Shown here piece by piece: positions 52,192 through 61,579 of a stretch of DNA of 64,000 nucleotides. A program made the translations under genes and the position numbers. The stretch's first letter is position 1. Every line of letters starts with the position of its first letter. The DNA comes from JBQSUQ01 sp052384575 (GTDB taxonomy: Bacteria > Pseudomonadota > Gammaproteobacteria > Enterobacterales > Pasteurellaceae): the NCBI GenBank assembly GCA_052384575.1, contig JBQSUQ010000007.1; one strand, 5' to 3'. The notes under the pieces were generated by a model that was given only the letters and a program-made list of their open reading frames with translations, did no database searches and was not told where the DNA came from.

Positions 52192-55062
52192 TTAATGCGC
52201 CTCGTCCCAATTTTGTCCAACGCCAACATCCACAATGAGTGGCACGCTCAGTTTGGCAGCACTTTCCATGCATGATTTGATTAATTGGCTATATTGTGCG
52301 ATTTTTTCTGAACGCACTTCAAATACCAATTCATCGTGCACTTGCATAATCATATAAATATCAGGATCCTGCGCAATTTCCTTATCAATCGCAATCATGG
52401 CTTGTTTAATAATATCAGCGGCACTGCCTTGCATTGGTGCGTTGATTGCCACACGTTCTGCGGCTTTGCGACGAATTGCATTGCTCGAATTAATTTCTGG
52501 CAAATATAAACGGCGACCAAAAAGCGTTTCCACATAACCCTGTGCTTTTGCTTTTTCCTGAATATCCGTCATAAAATGCTGCACATTCGGATAGCGCTGG
52601 AAATAGAGATTCATATATTTAGTAGCATCAGCACGAGAAATGCCTAATTGGCGTGAAAGCCCAAAGGCTGACATGCCATAAATTAAACCGAAGTTAATGG
52701 CTTTCGCGCTACGGCGTTGTTCACTACTAACATCCTCTAAAGGAATACCAAAGATTTCAGCGGCAGTGGCGCGGTGAATATCTTTTCCTTCATTAAATGC
52801 TTGTGTTAAGCCTGCATCGTTGGAAAGGTGCGCCATAATTCGCAATTCAATTTGAGAATAGTCAGCGGCGATAATGCTATAACCTTCTCTTGCCACAAAG
52901 GCTTGGCGAATACGGCGACCTTCTTCATTACGAATAGGAATATTCTGTAAATTCGGATCGCTGGATGATAAGCGTCCTGTTGTGGTTACAGCCTGATGAT
53001 AAGAGGTATGAACTCGTCCTGTTTTGGCATTGCACATTTGTGGCAATTTATCTGTATAAGTGGATTTGAGCTTCGCTAAACCGCGATGTTCCATTAATAA
53101 TTTTGGTACTTCATGCCCTTGCTGTGCCAGTTCTTCTAATACTTCTTCGTTGGTAGAAGGTGCGCCTTTTGGCGTTTTGGCAATGACTGGTAACGCCAAT
53201 TTTTCAAATAGAATTTCTTGTAACTGTTTGGTTGAAGCCAAATTAAAGGTTTCACCAGCGAGTTGATGTACTTCTTGTTCAAGTGCGGTTAAACGTTGGG
53301 CAATTTCTTGCGATTGTTGTTCAAGCGCTTGGTTATTAATCAACACGCCGTTACGTTCAATGCGAGAAAGAACTTCCACTAATGGCAATTCAATGTTTTG
53401 ATAAAGCTCAACTAATTCAGCACTTTGTTCAATATCTTGCCACAAGGTTTGATGGAGTTTCATGGTAATGTCCGCATCTTCTGCGGCATATTCGGCAGCC
53501 TGTGCTAAGTCGATCTTGTCGAAAGTCAGTTGATTTTTGCCTTTACCTGCTAAAGTCTCAAAAGAAATGGTTTGATAACCTAAATAGCGCGCAGCCAAAT
53601 CATCCATATTATGACGACCTGTGCTATCCAACACATAGCTTTCCAACATGGTATCAAAGGCAACTCCCTGTAATTCAATACCATTATTGGCAAAAATGGT
53701 TAAATCATATTTAATGTTTTGCCCAATTTTCTGAATGTCAGGGTTTTCTAATAAAGGTTTGAGTAAGTTTAAGCAAAGGGTTTTATCTAATTGATTTGGG
53801 CAAAGTTGCCATTGCATTTCTGTTGTTTCAGGCACTTCGTCAAATAGATCTGTTTGCTCTTGCTCAATTGCAACTTGATGAATATGTGCCAGTGGAATGT
53901 AACAGGCTTGTCCATTTTCTAAAGCGAAAGAAATGCCCACCAATTCGGCTTGCATTGGATCTAACGCATTAGTTTCCGTATCCACTGCCACAAATTTTGC
54001 TTGTTCAATTTGTGTAATCCATTGTTTTAGTTGTTCTTCTGTGCGGATGATTTGATATAAACTGCGGTCAATTTTTATGTTTTTTTTCACCGTACTTTTG
54101 TTCGTCGCACTTGATTTTGATTCTGTTGCGGCAGGGGAAATTTTAACTGCTTGTTCCGCTCCTTTGGTAACGGAACTTTCGCCCGTTAGTACTTCATTGA
54201 GCCAACGTTTAAATTCATAACGGGCAAAATATTCAATCAATAAATCTTTATTTGCTTCACCGAGCTGTAATTGTTCTGCGCTGATTTCTAATTCAACATC
54301 GGTTTTGATGGTAGCTAGTGCATAGGATAAATCTGCATCTGCTTTGGCTTCCAATAATTTATCGCCCAGCTTTTTCGCACCTCGAATGGATAAGTCAGCA
54401 ACTTTGTCAATGTTAGCGTAAATTTCAGCCATTGAACCAATGCCTTGTAATAGTCCAAGTGCTGTTTTTTCACCTACGCCAGCTACGCCAGGAATATTGT
54501 CTGCACTATCGCCCATTAATGCCAAATAGTCGATAATTAATTCTGGTGGAATGCCATATTTATCCATTACACCTTGACGATCCAACAGGCTATTATTCAT
54601 GGTGTTGATAAGCATAATATTGTCATCAACTAATTGCGCCATGTCTTTATCGCCTGTTGAGATGAGGACTTTTTTACCCGCCCGAGACGCTTCAACCGCA
54701 AGGGTACCAATCACATCATCTGCTTCAACGCCTTCAATGGAAAGCAATGGAATACCTAAAGCACGAATAATATCGTGTAAAGGTTGAATTTGGCTGCGTA
54801 ATTCATCGGGCATAGGGGGGCGATGAGATTTGTATTGCTCAAACATTTCGTCCCGAAAGGTTTTCCCTTTGGCATCAAAAACCACTGCAATATGGCTTGG
54901 TTGCACCTGTGCAATCAGGCTTTTTAGCATATTGAGTACGCCATACATGGCACCCGTTGGCTCGCCTTGGGTATTGGTTAATGGGGGAAATGCGTGGAAT
55001 GCACGATATAAATAGGAAGAACCGTCCACTAATACCAGTGGGTTTTCAGCAATTTGCGTCAT
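52192..55062 (-). CDS. polA: DNA polymerase I
   Basis: 956 residues. 5'-3' exonuclease (LVDGSSYLYRAFHAF, GDKDMAQLVDD), 3'-5' exonuclease (FVAVDTETNALDPM with the Asp-Glu pair), and polymerase (ADYSQIELRIMAHLS, motif B RRSAKAINFGLIYGMSAFGL, QVHDELVFE). A variable linker near residues 310-335 carries uptake-signal DNA. Start at 55062 (MTQIAENPL) fits E. coli PolA; AAGAG precedes it. Confidence 0.96.
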   Translation of the reverse strand: MTQIAENPLVLVDGSSYLYRAFHAFPPLTNTQGEPTGAMYGVLNMLKSLIAQVQPSHIAVVFDAKGKTFRDEMFEQYKSHRPPMPDELRSQIQPLHDIIRALGIPLLSIEGVEADDVIGTLAVEASRAGKKVLISTGDKDMAQLVDDNIMLINTMNNSLLDRQGVMDKYGIPPELIIDYLALMGDSADNIPGVAGVGEKTALGLLQGIGSMAEIYANIDKVADLSIRGAKKLGDKLLEAKADADLSYALATIKTDVELEISAEQLQLGEANKDLLIEYFARYEFKRWLNEVLTGESSVTKGAEQAVKISPAATESKSSATNKSTVKKNIKIDRSLYQIIRTEEQLKQWITQIEQAKFVAVDTETNALDPMQAELVGISFALENGQACYIPLAHIHQVAIEQEQTDLFDEVPETTEMQWQLCPNQLDKTLCLNLLKPLLENPDIQKIGQNIKYDLTIFANNGIELQGVAFDTMLESYVLDSTGRHNMDDLAARYLGYQTISFETLAGKGKNQLTFDKIDLAQAAEYAAEDADITMKLHQTLWQDIEQSAELVELYQNIELPLVEVLSRIERNGVLINNQALEQQSQEIAQRLTALEQEVHQLAGETFNLASTKQLQEILFEKLALPVIAKTPKGAPSTNEEVLEELAQQGHEVPKLLMEHRGLAKLKSTYTDKLPQMCNAKTGRVHTSYHQAVTTTGRLSSSDPNLQNIPIRNEEGRRIRQAFVAREGYSIIAADYSQIELRIMAHLSNDAGLTQAFNEGKDIHRATAAEIFGIPLEDVSSEQRRSAKAINFGLIYGMSAFGLSRQLGISRADATKYMNLYFQRYPNVQHFMTDIQEKAKAQGYVETLFGRRLYLPEINSSNAIRRKAAERVAINAPMQGSAADIIKQAMIAIDKEIAQDPDIYMIMQVHDELVFEVRSEKIAQYSQLIKSCMESAAKLSVPLIVDVGVGQNWDEAH

Positions 55063-55114
55063 TGTATTTCTCTTGAACAACTAATCTTGGACGCTATTAT
55101 AGCTGAATTTCCAT

Positions 55115-55161
55115 AAAAAAGTGCGGTGTAAAAACGTGCAATTTTTCCACCGCACTTTTAG
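55115..55161. terminator. Uptake-signal inverted pair downstream of sdaA
   Basis: AAAAGTGCGGTG at 55117-55128 and complement at 55148-55159, just after the sdaA stop; terminates sdaA. Confidence 0.88.
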
Positions 55162-55172
55162 GTTTTCAGTAA

Positions 55173-56540
55173 TTAGTCACAGATGACTTTGATGGCTAAG
55201 CCACCTTGTGATGTTTCGCGGTATTTGGCATTCATATCTTTGCCAGTTTCATACATGGTTTCGATCACTTTATCCAAGGTTACGCGAGGGTTTGTGGTGC
55301 GGCGCAACGCCATGCGGCTTGCATTGATGGCTTTTACTGAGGCAATCGCATTACGTTCAATACAAGGCACCTGAACTTGACCGCCAACGGGATCGCAAGT
55401 TAAACCTAGGTTATGCTCCATGGCAATTTCCGCCGCAATACAAACTTGTTCTGGACTTGCCCCTAAAATTTCGGCTAAACCAGCTGCTGCCATAGAACAG
55501 GCAACGCCTACTTCGCCTTGGCAACCGACTTCAGCACCAGAAATAGACGCATTCATTTTGTATAATGCCCCCACCATGCCACAGGCTAATAAATAGCGTT
55601 CAATAATTTCTTGATCCAATGGCGAGACGAATTTTTCATAGTAAGACAATACAGCAGGAATAATACCACAAGCACCGTTTGTTGGCGCGGTTACTACACG
55701 TCCACCTGCTGCATTTTCCTCATTCACCGCTAAAGCATACATATTGACCCAGTCAATAACACGCATTGGATCGGTGGTTAAGTTTGTGTTGGCTTGTAGC
55801 ATACGATAGAGTGTAGCTGCACGTCTTGGTACCTTTAATGGCCCTGGTAATAACCCTTCAGTATGTAAACCACGATCAATACAAGCTTGCATGGTTTGCC
55901 ACACCAATAATAAATGTTTTTGTGTTGCTTCTTTGCCATTTAAGGCGATTTCATTTTCCATCATCACAGTGGAAAGCGCTAAACCATTGTCTTTACAATG
56001 TCTTAGAATATCAGCCGCACTTTTGAATGGATAAGGTACTGGTGTGACAGTTTCTTGTTCTTGTCCAAAATGTGCTTCATCTACAATAAAACCACCACCA
56101 ATAGAATAGTAGGTTTGTTGGTAAAGGGGGGCACTTTCATCATCAAGTGCGGTGATTTTCATGCCATTTTCATGTAAGGATAAGAAACTTTGATGAAAGA
56201 CCATATTGGTATCAAAGTTAAAATCAACGATTTTCTCACCCTGTGCAATGGGTAAATGTGCAGTTTGTTTTAATTCCTGAATAAATTTAGGAATTAATTC
56301 AATATCTACATCATGAGGCAAATAGCCTGCTAATCCCATAATAATCGCAGTATCTGTGTTATGGCCACGTCCAGTCATAGAAAGTGAACCATATACATCA
56401 ACATGAAGTCTGCTTGTTTTTTCTAATAGATGTTGGGTGATTAAATCATCTACAAATTGTTTGCCCGCTTTCATTGGACCTACAGTGTGTGAGCTAGAAG
56501 GTCCAATGCCCACTTTAAACATATCAAATACACTAATCAT
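55173..56540 (-). CDS. sdaA: L-serine dehydratase (iron-sulfur type)
   Basis: Deaminates L-serine to pyruvate. The 455 residues show the family start FKVGIGPSSSHTVGPMKAG and conserved Cys for the 4Fe-4S cluster (GACGIIPAVLSYYEK, AEVGCQGEVGVACSMAAAG, NLGLTCDPVGGQVQ). The single-chain two-domain form is normal. Monocistronic. Confidence 0.94.
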   Translation of the reverse strand: MISVFDMFKVGIGPSSSHTVGPMKAGKQFVDDLITQHLLEKTSRLHVDVYGSLSMTGRGHNTDTAIIMGLAGYLPHDVDIELIPKFIQELKQTAHLPIAQGEKIVDFNFDTNMVFHQSFLSLHENGMKITALDDESAPLYQQTYYSIGGGFIVDEAHFGQEQETVTPVPYPFKSAADILRHCKDNGLALSTVMMENEIALNGKEATQKHLLLVWQTMQACIDRGLHTEGLLPGPLKVPRRAATLYRMLQANTNLTTDPMRVIDWVNMYALAVNEENAAGGRVVTAPTNGACGIIPAVLSYYEKFVSPLDQEIIERYLLACGMVGALYKMNASISGAEVGCQGEVGVACSMAAAGLAEILGASPEQVCIAAEIAMEHNLGLTCDPVGGQVQVPCIERNAIASVKAINASRMALRRTTNPRVTLDKVIETMYETGKDMNAKYRETSQGGLAIKVICD

Positions 56541-56733
56541 TTTATTCTTCTCAAATTTAGAAAATCCTTTATGGCCAATTTACTAGCAATAAAGGAAAAA
56601 TGGCATTTTAAATGAAATTTAAAAATAATCCATAAACAACTGCAGAGATTGCGATTAAACCTATCGAGGTATTGAATGAACTAAAATAGGAATGGTCATT
56701 TAAAAATATTTTGAGAAAATTTGCATCATTTTT

Positions 56734-56760
56734 GACAGGCTAGCATAAGCTAGCCTGCTT
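56734..56760 (-). terminator. Terminator of the GntP-family permease gene
   Basis: Perfect CAGGCTAGC stem (56736-56744 with 56749-56757) with a T/A-rich tail on the minus strand. The remaining gap to sdaA holds nothing else I recognise. Confidence 0.75.
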
Positions 56761-56768
56761 TGATGTGG

Positions 56769-58145
56769 TTATAGAAGGATTAAAGACAACACATAAACGG
56801 TTAACATACCCACGATACCCATGATAAATGTGAGCGTTGTTTGTGTACGATAACCTTGTTGCGGTGTCATTTTGGTGAAGTTAGTGACTACCCAATAATA
56901 GCTGTCGTTTGCATGGGAAACGCACATTGCACCAGCAGAAATCGCCATAACACAAAGAGCTGCAGCAATCTCGTTAGTGAAGCCTAACACAGCCATTAAA
57001 GAGTCGCCCGCATTAAACATACCCATAATGGAGGCTGTGGTGATAATTGCAACAGTTGAGCTGCCTTGCGCTGTTTTTAAGATTGCTGAAATTAAGAATG
57101 GGAAGAAAATACCTGCCATACTAATAATATGCGCGTTTTGTTTAATATATTCTACAAAGCCTGCTTCAGTAATCACTTTACCTAATACACCACCAGCAGC
57201 AGTAATAAAGAGGATTGGACCTACTGTTTTTAGCGTCTCGTTGGTTAAATCGCCAAAATCTGCCATTTTGCCAGTGCTAATTAGTAAGAATACAGAGAAA
57301 ATCACACCAATTGCTAAAGCAATAATTGGATTTCCTAAGAATAACATGATGTTACCAAAGCCACCCTCAATGCCCATGATTTTGGTAATAGAACCTAAGG
57401 CCATAAAGATAATTGGCATAAGAATTGGCGCTAAGCTTAGAAAACCACTTGGTAATTTTCCATATTGCTTGAGCAGTTCGTCATAGCTTTTATTGATAAC
57501 AGCATCTGCTTCTGATTCATCAATATTAACTTTACCGCCAATATATTTCGCAAATAAATAAGAAGCTAGAAGTACAGGAATTGACACAACCACACCCATT
57601 AAAATAACAAGTAATAGTTGAGAACCTAAACCCAATGCGCCTGCGGCTGCAATTGGCCCTGGTGTTGGTGGAATAAATACGTGAGCAGCATAAAGACCCG
57701 CACTTAGTGCAACAGCCATGCCAACAGGATTGGCAGCGATTTTTTTACGTAATGCTTCACGAATTGGGTTTAAAACAACGAAACCACTATCACAGAATAC
57801 GGGAATACCAACAACCCAACCCATAATTAACATAGCTAATTCAGGACGTTTTTGCCCCACTAATTTAACTATGATATCAGCAAGTTTTAAGGCTGCCCCT
57901 GTTTTTTCTAGAACTGTACCAATAATGGCACCAAAGATAATTACAATCCCAATACTTTTAAAGGTACCACTAAAACCATTCCCTACAATACCTGGGATTT
58001 TATTGAGATCAATACCTGCACTTAATGCCAGTGCTAAAGAAATCGTCATTAATGCAAGAAATGGATGGACTTTTAATTTTGAAATCATCCATATCATAAT
58101 AATGATGGCGATAATAAAGCCAATGATAAGCGTCATTCCACTCAT
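56769..58145 (-). CDS. GntP-family permease (gluconate/D-serine type)
   Basis: 458 residues, 12 or more membrane helices. GntP family stretches: GFSGTFKSIGIVIIFGAIIG, GIPVFCDSGFVVLNPI, FIPPTPGPIAAAGALG, SHANDSYYWVVTNF. The family moves gluconate, other sugar acids or D-serine by proton symport. The neighbouring serine dehydratase does not settle the substrate, since it has its own terminator. Confidence 0.87.
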   Translation of the reverse strand: MSGMTLIIGFIIAIIIMIWMISKLKVHPFLALMTISLALALSAGIDLNKIPGIVGNGFSGTFKSIGIVIIFGAIIGTVLEKTGAALKLADIIVKLVGQKRPELAMLIMGWVVGIPVFCDSGFVVLNPIREALRKKIAANPVGMAVALSAGLYAAHVFIPPTPGPIAAAGALGLGSQLLLVILMGVVVSIPVLLASYLFAKYIGGKVNIDESEADAVINKSYDELLKQYGKLPSGFLSLAPILMPIIFMALGSITKIMGIEGGFGNIMLFLGNPIIALAIGVIFSVFLLISTGKMADFGDLTNETLKTVGPILFITAAGGVLGKVITEAGFVEYIKQNAHIISMAGIFFPFLISAILKTAQGSSTVAIITTASIMGMFNAGDSLMAVLGFTNEIAAALCVMAISAGAMCVSHANDSYYWVVTNFTKMTPQQGYRTQTTLTFIMGIVGMLTVYVLSLILL

Positions 58146-58278
58146 AGTTATCTCCTTAATTGAAATAAAATCAAAGATATCCTAGCAGAATTACTATAAA
58201 GAAAAGGAGAGTTAGATCACAATTCTAAAAAATGGATGTAGAAAGTTATTTGTTATGTCGTTTTCTTTTTGAAAAGAA

Positions 58279-58305
58279 AAAGCCTTGGGATTTCCCAAGG
58301 CTTAT
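58279..58305 (-). terminator. Terminator of the rpsP-rplS operon
   Basis: AAGCCTTGGGA stem (58280-58290 with 58293-58303) followed on the minus strand by TTTTTCTTTT. Confidence 0.85.
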
Positions 58306-58324
58306 ATTCATTGCGATCTTAGAA

Positions 58325-58675
58325 TTATTCGCCAAGACGCTCTTTGATACGTGCAGATTTACCTGAACGCTCACGTAAGTAGTAAAGTTTCGCTTTACGT
58401 ACCGCACCTTTACGTTTAACGCTGATGCTATCAATGATTGGAGAGTGAGTTTGGAAAACACGCTCAACACCAACACCGTTTGACATTTTACGTAACGTAA
58501 ATGCACTGTGCAAGCCGCGGTTACGAATTGCGATAACCACGCCTTCGAATGCTTGCAGACGACGTTTAGAACCTTCTACTACCCATACTTTAACTTCTAA
58601 TGTGTCACCAGGACGGAAGCTAGGTACGTTTTGTTTTAATTGTTCTTGTTCAAGTTGTTTAATAATGTTGCTCAT
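58325..58675 (-). CDS. rplS: 50S ribosomal protein L19
   Basis: 116 residues, full length (FRPGDTLEVKVWVVEGSKRR, GVGVERVFQTHSPIID, KAKLYYLRERSGKSARIKER). L19 lies at the 30S-50S interface. Last gene of the conserved rpsP-rimM-trmD-rplS operon. Confidence 0.97.
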   Translation of the reverse strand: MSNIIKQLEQEQLKQNVPSFRPGDTLEVKVWVVEGSKRRLQAFEGVVIAIRNRGLHSAFTLRKMSNGVGVERVFQTHSPIIDSISVKRKGAVRKAKLYYLRERSGKSARIKERLGE

Positions 58676-58708
58676 TTTTTAAACCTTTTTTACTAGATTA
58701 AACTGATA

Positions 58709-59446
58709 TTAACTGTTTTCTGCTTTAATTTGCTTTAACAGTTTCTTTTGTTCGTCAGTCAGAGCTAGTTTTTCCAGTAGCTCAGGGCGTCTTAACCAAG
58801 TTCGTTCTAGGGATTGTTTCAATCGCCACTTTCGAATTTCTTCATGGTTACCCGACATCAGCACAGGTGGCACTGCTAAGCCATCTAACATTTCAGGGCG
58901 AGTATAATGCGGACAATCTAATAAACCAACAGCAAATGAATCTTCATCCGCTGAGGCTTGTTTGCCTAATACCCCAGGAATAAATCTTGCAACAGCATCA
59001 ATTAACGTCATTGCAGGAAGTTCCCCACCAGTTAGAACATAATCACCGATTGACCATTCTTCATCAATTTCTGTTTGAATCAACCGCTCATCAATGCCTT
59101 CGTAACGTCCACACACTAAAATGATTTTTTCATTTTGTGAGAGTTCTTTTACACCAGCTTGCTCTAACTTACGTCCTTGAGGAGAAAGATAAATTACCTT
59201 AACTCCCTCTCCTGCTTCTTGTTTTGCTAATTGAATTGCATCCCGTAAAGGTTGCACCATCATCAGCATTCCAGGACCACCGCCATAAGGGCGATCATCA
59301 ACGGTTCTATGTTTATCAAAGGTAAAATCCCTTGGATTATAGCACCGCACTTGCAGAAGATTATGTTTAACAGCTCGGCCCGTCACCCCAAATTCTGTAA
59401 TTGCTTTAAACATTTCTGGGAAAAGACTAATAATCCCAATCCACAT
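58709..59446 (-). CDS. trmD: tRNA (guanine37-N1)-methyltransferase TrmD
   Basis: 245 residues. SPOUT methyltransferase that makes m1G37 and prevents frameshifting. Motifs: ISLFPEMFKAITEFGVTGRA, DDRPYGGGPGMLMM, YLSPQGRK, CGRYEGIDERL and SIGDYVLTGGELPA (knot region). AAGGAT precedes ATG 59446. Third gene of the operon. Confidence 0.97.
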   Translation of the reverse strand: MWIGIISLFPEMFKAITEFGVTGRAVKHNLLQVRCYNPRDFTFDKHRTVDDRPYGGGPGMLMMVQPLRDAIQLAKQEAGEGVKVIYLSPQGRKLEQAGVKELSQNEKIILVCGRYEGIDERLIQTEIDEEWSIGDYVLTGGELPAMTLIDAVARFIPGVLGKQASADEDSFAVGLLDCPHYTRPEMLDGLAVPPVLMSGNHEEIRKWRLKQSLERTWLRRPELLEKLALTDEQKKLLKQIKAENS

Positions 59447-59501
59447 AGTTAATCCTTTGTGTCAAAATGTTACTACTCAAAGCGCAACAGCATACCTGAG
59501 A

Positions 59502-60029
59502 TTAGAAACCAGCGTCCCAATCCACTTCAATAGTCTTAGTGGTGAGATCTACTCTTTTAACTACTTGTTCATACAAAAACGGAATTAACCGTTCTTGTTT
59601 GCCAAAAGCATCTTTGGCGCTTGCGCGAACTACCAACACATCATTAGAACCTGTTTCCATCATTTCAGATACAGTGCCCATGTTGTAACCTTCTAAATTA
59701 ACGACTTGGCAGCCAATTAAATCATGCCAATAAAAATCGCCTTCTTCTAGCTCAGGAAATACGGATAAATCCACGCCAATTTCTACATTGGCAAGGGTTT
59801 GTGCCGTTTCACGATCATTAATATTTTTTAATTTAACAATAAGTTCGTGATTATGATGTTTCCAGCTTTCTAATTCAGTTGGTTGCCATTGTCCTTTAAT
59901 TTTTAAGAACCAAGGCTGATAGTCAAAGATACTTTCTGCGTATTCTGTTGATGAATAAATACGTAACCAACCACGAATACCATAAGTTGAACCTAATTTG
60001 CCAACTACTTCAATTCTTTGTTGTTCCAT
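59502..60029 (-). CDS. rimM: 16S rRNA processing protein RimM
   Basis: 175 residues: assembly factor for the 30S head, binding S19. VVGKLGSTYGIRGWLRIYSS at the N-terminus and FYWHDLIGCQVVNLEGYNMG in the PRC-barrel domain. Start at 60029, with AGGTGG upstream; a GTG three codons earlier is an alternative. Confidence 0.94.
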   Translation of the reverse strand: MEQQRIEVVGKLGSTYGIRGWLRIYSSTEYAESIFDYQPWFLKIKGQWQPTELESWKHHNHELIVKLKNINDRETAQTLANVEIGVDLSVFPELEEGDFYWHDLIGCQVVNLEGYNMGTVSEMMETGSNDVLVVRASAKDAFGKQERLIPFLYEQVVKRVDLTTKTIEVDWDAGF

Positions 60030-60065
60030 ATTATCCACCTATCTAAATGCTCAAATCGCTAGCAA

Positions 60066-60314
60066 TTATGCTGCTTTTTTCGCTTCTTTCACTAATACGC
60101 TAACACGATCAGAAAGGCTTGCACCTTTTTCTAACCATGCATTAACACGATCTAAATCTAAACGTAAACGTTCAGCTTTACCTGTTGCTAATGGGTTGAA
60201 AAAACCTACGCGCTCAATGAAACGACCGTCACGTGGTGAACGGCTGTCAGCAACAACGATTTGATAAAATGGGCGTTTTTTAGCTCCGCCACGAGATAAA
60301 CGAATGGTTACCAT
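60066..60314 (-). CDS. rpsP: 30S ribosomal protein S16
   Basis: 82 residues, full length (MVTIRLSRGGAKKRPFYQIV, DGRFIERVGFFNPLATGKAE). First gene of the operon; AGAGGAAGG precedes the ATG. Confidence 0.97.
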   Translation of the reverse strand: MVTIRLSRGGAKKRPFYQIVVADSRSPRDGRFIERVGFFNPLATGKAERLRLDLDRVNAWLEKGASLSDRVSVLVKEAKKAA

Positions 60315-60504
60315 AACCTTCCTCTAAGTGTTTAATAATAAAAGAAAACCTGCATCGAAGGAGCAGGAATGCTTACTTTTTTCTCTGTATATATAGACAA
60401 AAAGCCTGAAAATTATACATTTTTTTATTAGAAAAGCAAGGTTTATCTTATGATTGCCTTTTGTTAGAATGAATCACTTAAATTGATTAAGGTTACTTTT
60501 CATT

Positions 60505-61533
60505 ATGCAAAATTTACTTGTTATCCGAAATGATAAATTAGGTGATTTCATCCTGATTTTTCCTGCATTAGCATTAATCAAACAATCCACACCTCATATT
60601 AAAATTACCGCATTGGTGCCAAAATATACCGCACCTTTAGCGGAAATTTGCCCTTACATTGATGACATCATTATTGATGCAACGGATAAGAAAAACTCAA
60701 CCGAATTTAACCGCACTTTACAGCAAATTAAACAAGCAAAATTTGATGCGGTGATTAGCTTTGTTTCTGATTGGTATAATGCCAAATTAACTTGGCAATC
60801 TGGCATTTCGTATCGTTTGGCGCCCGCCACCAAATTATTTCAATTTTTATATAATCAGCGTTTAACGCAACGTCGTTCCCGCTCTGAAAAAGCCGAATTT
60901 GCATACAATATGGATTTGGCGCGTCAATTTTTACAAGATCATCATTTTGAAGTGAAAGATGTTCAACCACCTTATTTGCAGCTTGAACAAAGTGCGGTGC
61001 AAAAACAGAAAGTTTTATTATCTGAGCAATTGGGACTGGATAAAGATAAAAAATGGTTATTTGTACATAGCGGAACCGGTGGCTCTGCCAATAATTTGTC
61101 TTTATCACAATATGCTGAGCTCATTCAAGGCATTTTAGGAGGTTTTGATTGCCAAGTTGTGCTAACCGCTGGGCCAAATGAAAGCGAAAAAGCACAACAA
61201 TTAGCAACATTGGTTAATCATAAAAATGTGGTGGTTTATGATCAAAATAACGGGTTAGTGGATTTTACGCATTCCCTTGCTTGTGCTGATTTATTTATTG
61301 CTGGCTCAACAGGGCCTTTACATGTTTGTGGCGCTTTAAATGTGGCGACCATTGGTTTTTATCCAAGCCGTCTATCTGCTATTCCTCGCCGCTGGCAGCC
61401 GATTAATGCACCAGATAAGCACATTGCCTTCTGCCCACCGTTTAAAAAAGAAGTGGAAAAGAATTTACATGTGATTTCCATTAAAGACTGCTTAGTGGAT
61501 ATTTTGCCGTTTATTGAGCGTCAATGGCATTAA
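60505..61533 (+). CDS. Glycosyltransferase family 9 (heptosyltransferase-like)
   Basis: 342 residues. N-terminal GT9 signature (RNDKLGDFILIFPALALIKQ) and C-terminal nucleotide-sugar site (FVHSGTGGSANNLSLSQYAE, LFIAGSTGPLHVCGAL). Enzymes of this family add heptose or related sugars to the lipooligosaccharide core. The exact acceptor cannot be read from sequence. It lies alone, divergent from rpsP, and ends in an uptake-signal terminator. Confidence 0.85.
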   Translation: MQNLLVIRNDKLGDFILIFPALALIKQSTPHIKITALVPKYTAPLAEICPYIDDIIIDATDKKNSTEFNRTLQQIKQAKFDAVISFVSDWYNAKLTWQSGISYRLAPATKLFQFLYNQRLTQRRSRSEKAEFAYNMDLARQFLQDHHFEVKDVQPPYLQLEQSAVQKQKVLLSEQLGLDKDKKWLFVHSGTGGSANNLSLSQYAELIQGILGGFDCQVVLTAGPNESEKAQQLATLVNHKNVVVYDQNNGLVDFTHSLACADLFIAGSTGPLHVCGALNVATIGFYPSRLSAIPRRWQPINAPDKHIAFCPPFKKEVEKNLHVISIKDCLVDILPFIERQWH

Positions 61534-61563
61534 AAAAGTGCGGTGAAAAAGACCGCACTTTTG
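61532..61563. terminator. Uptake-signal inverted pair after the GT9 gene
   Basis: AAAGTGCGGT and its complement (61552-61561) separated by seven bases, with T run; shared with converging hemB. Confidence 0.88.
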
Positions 61564-61579
61564 TTCTATTCAATAAAGA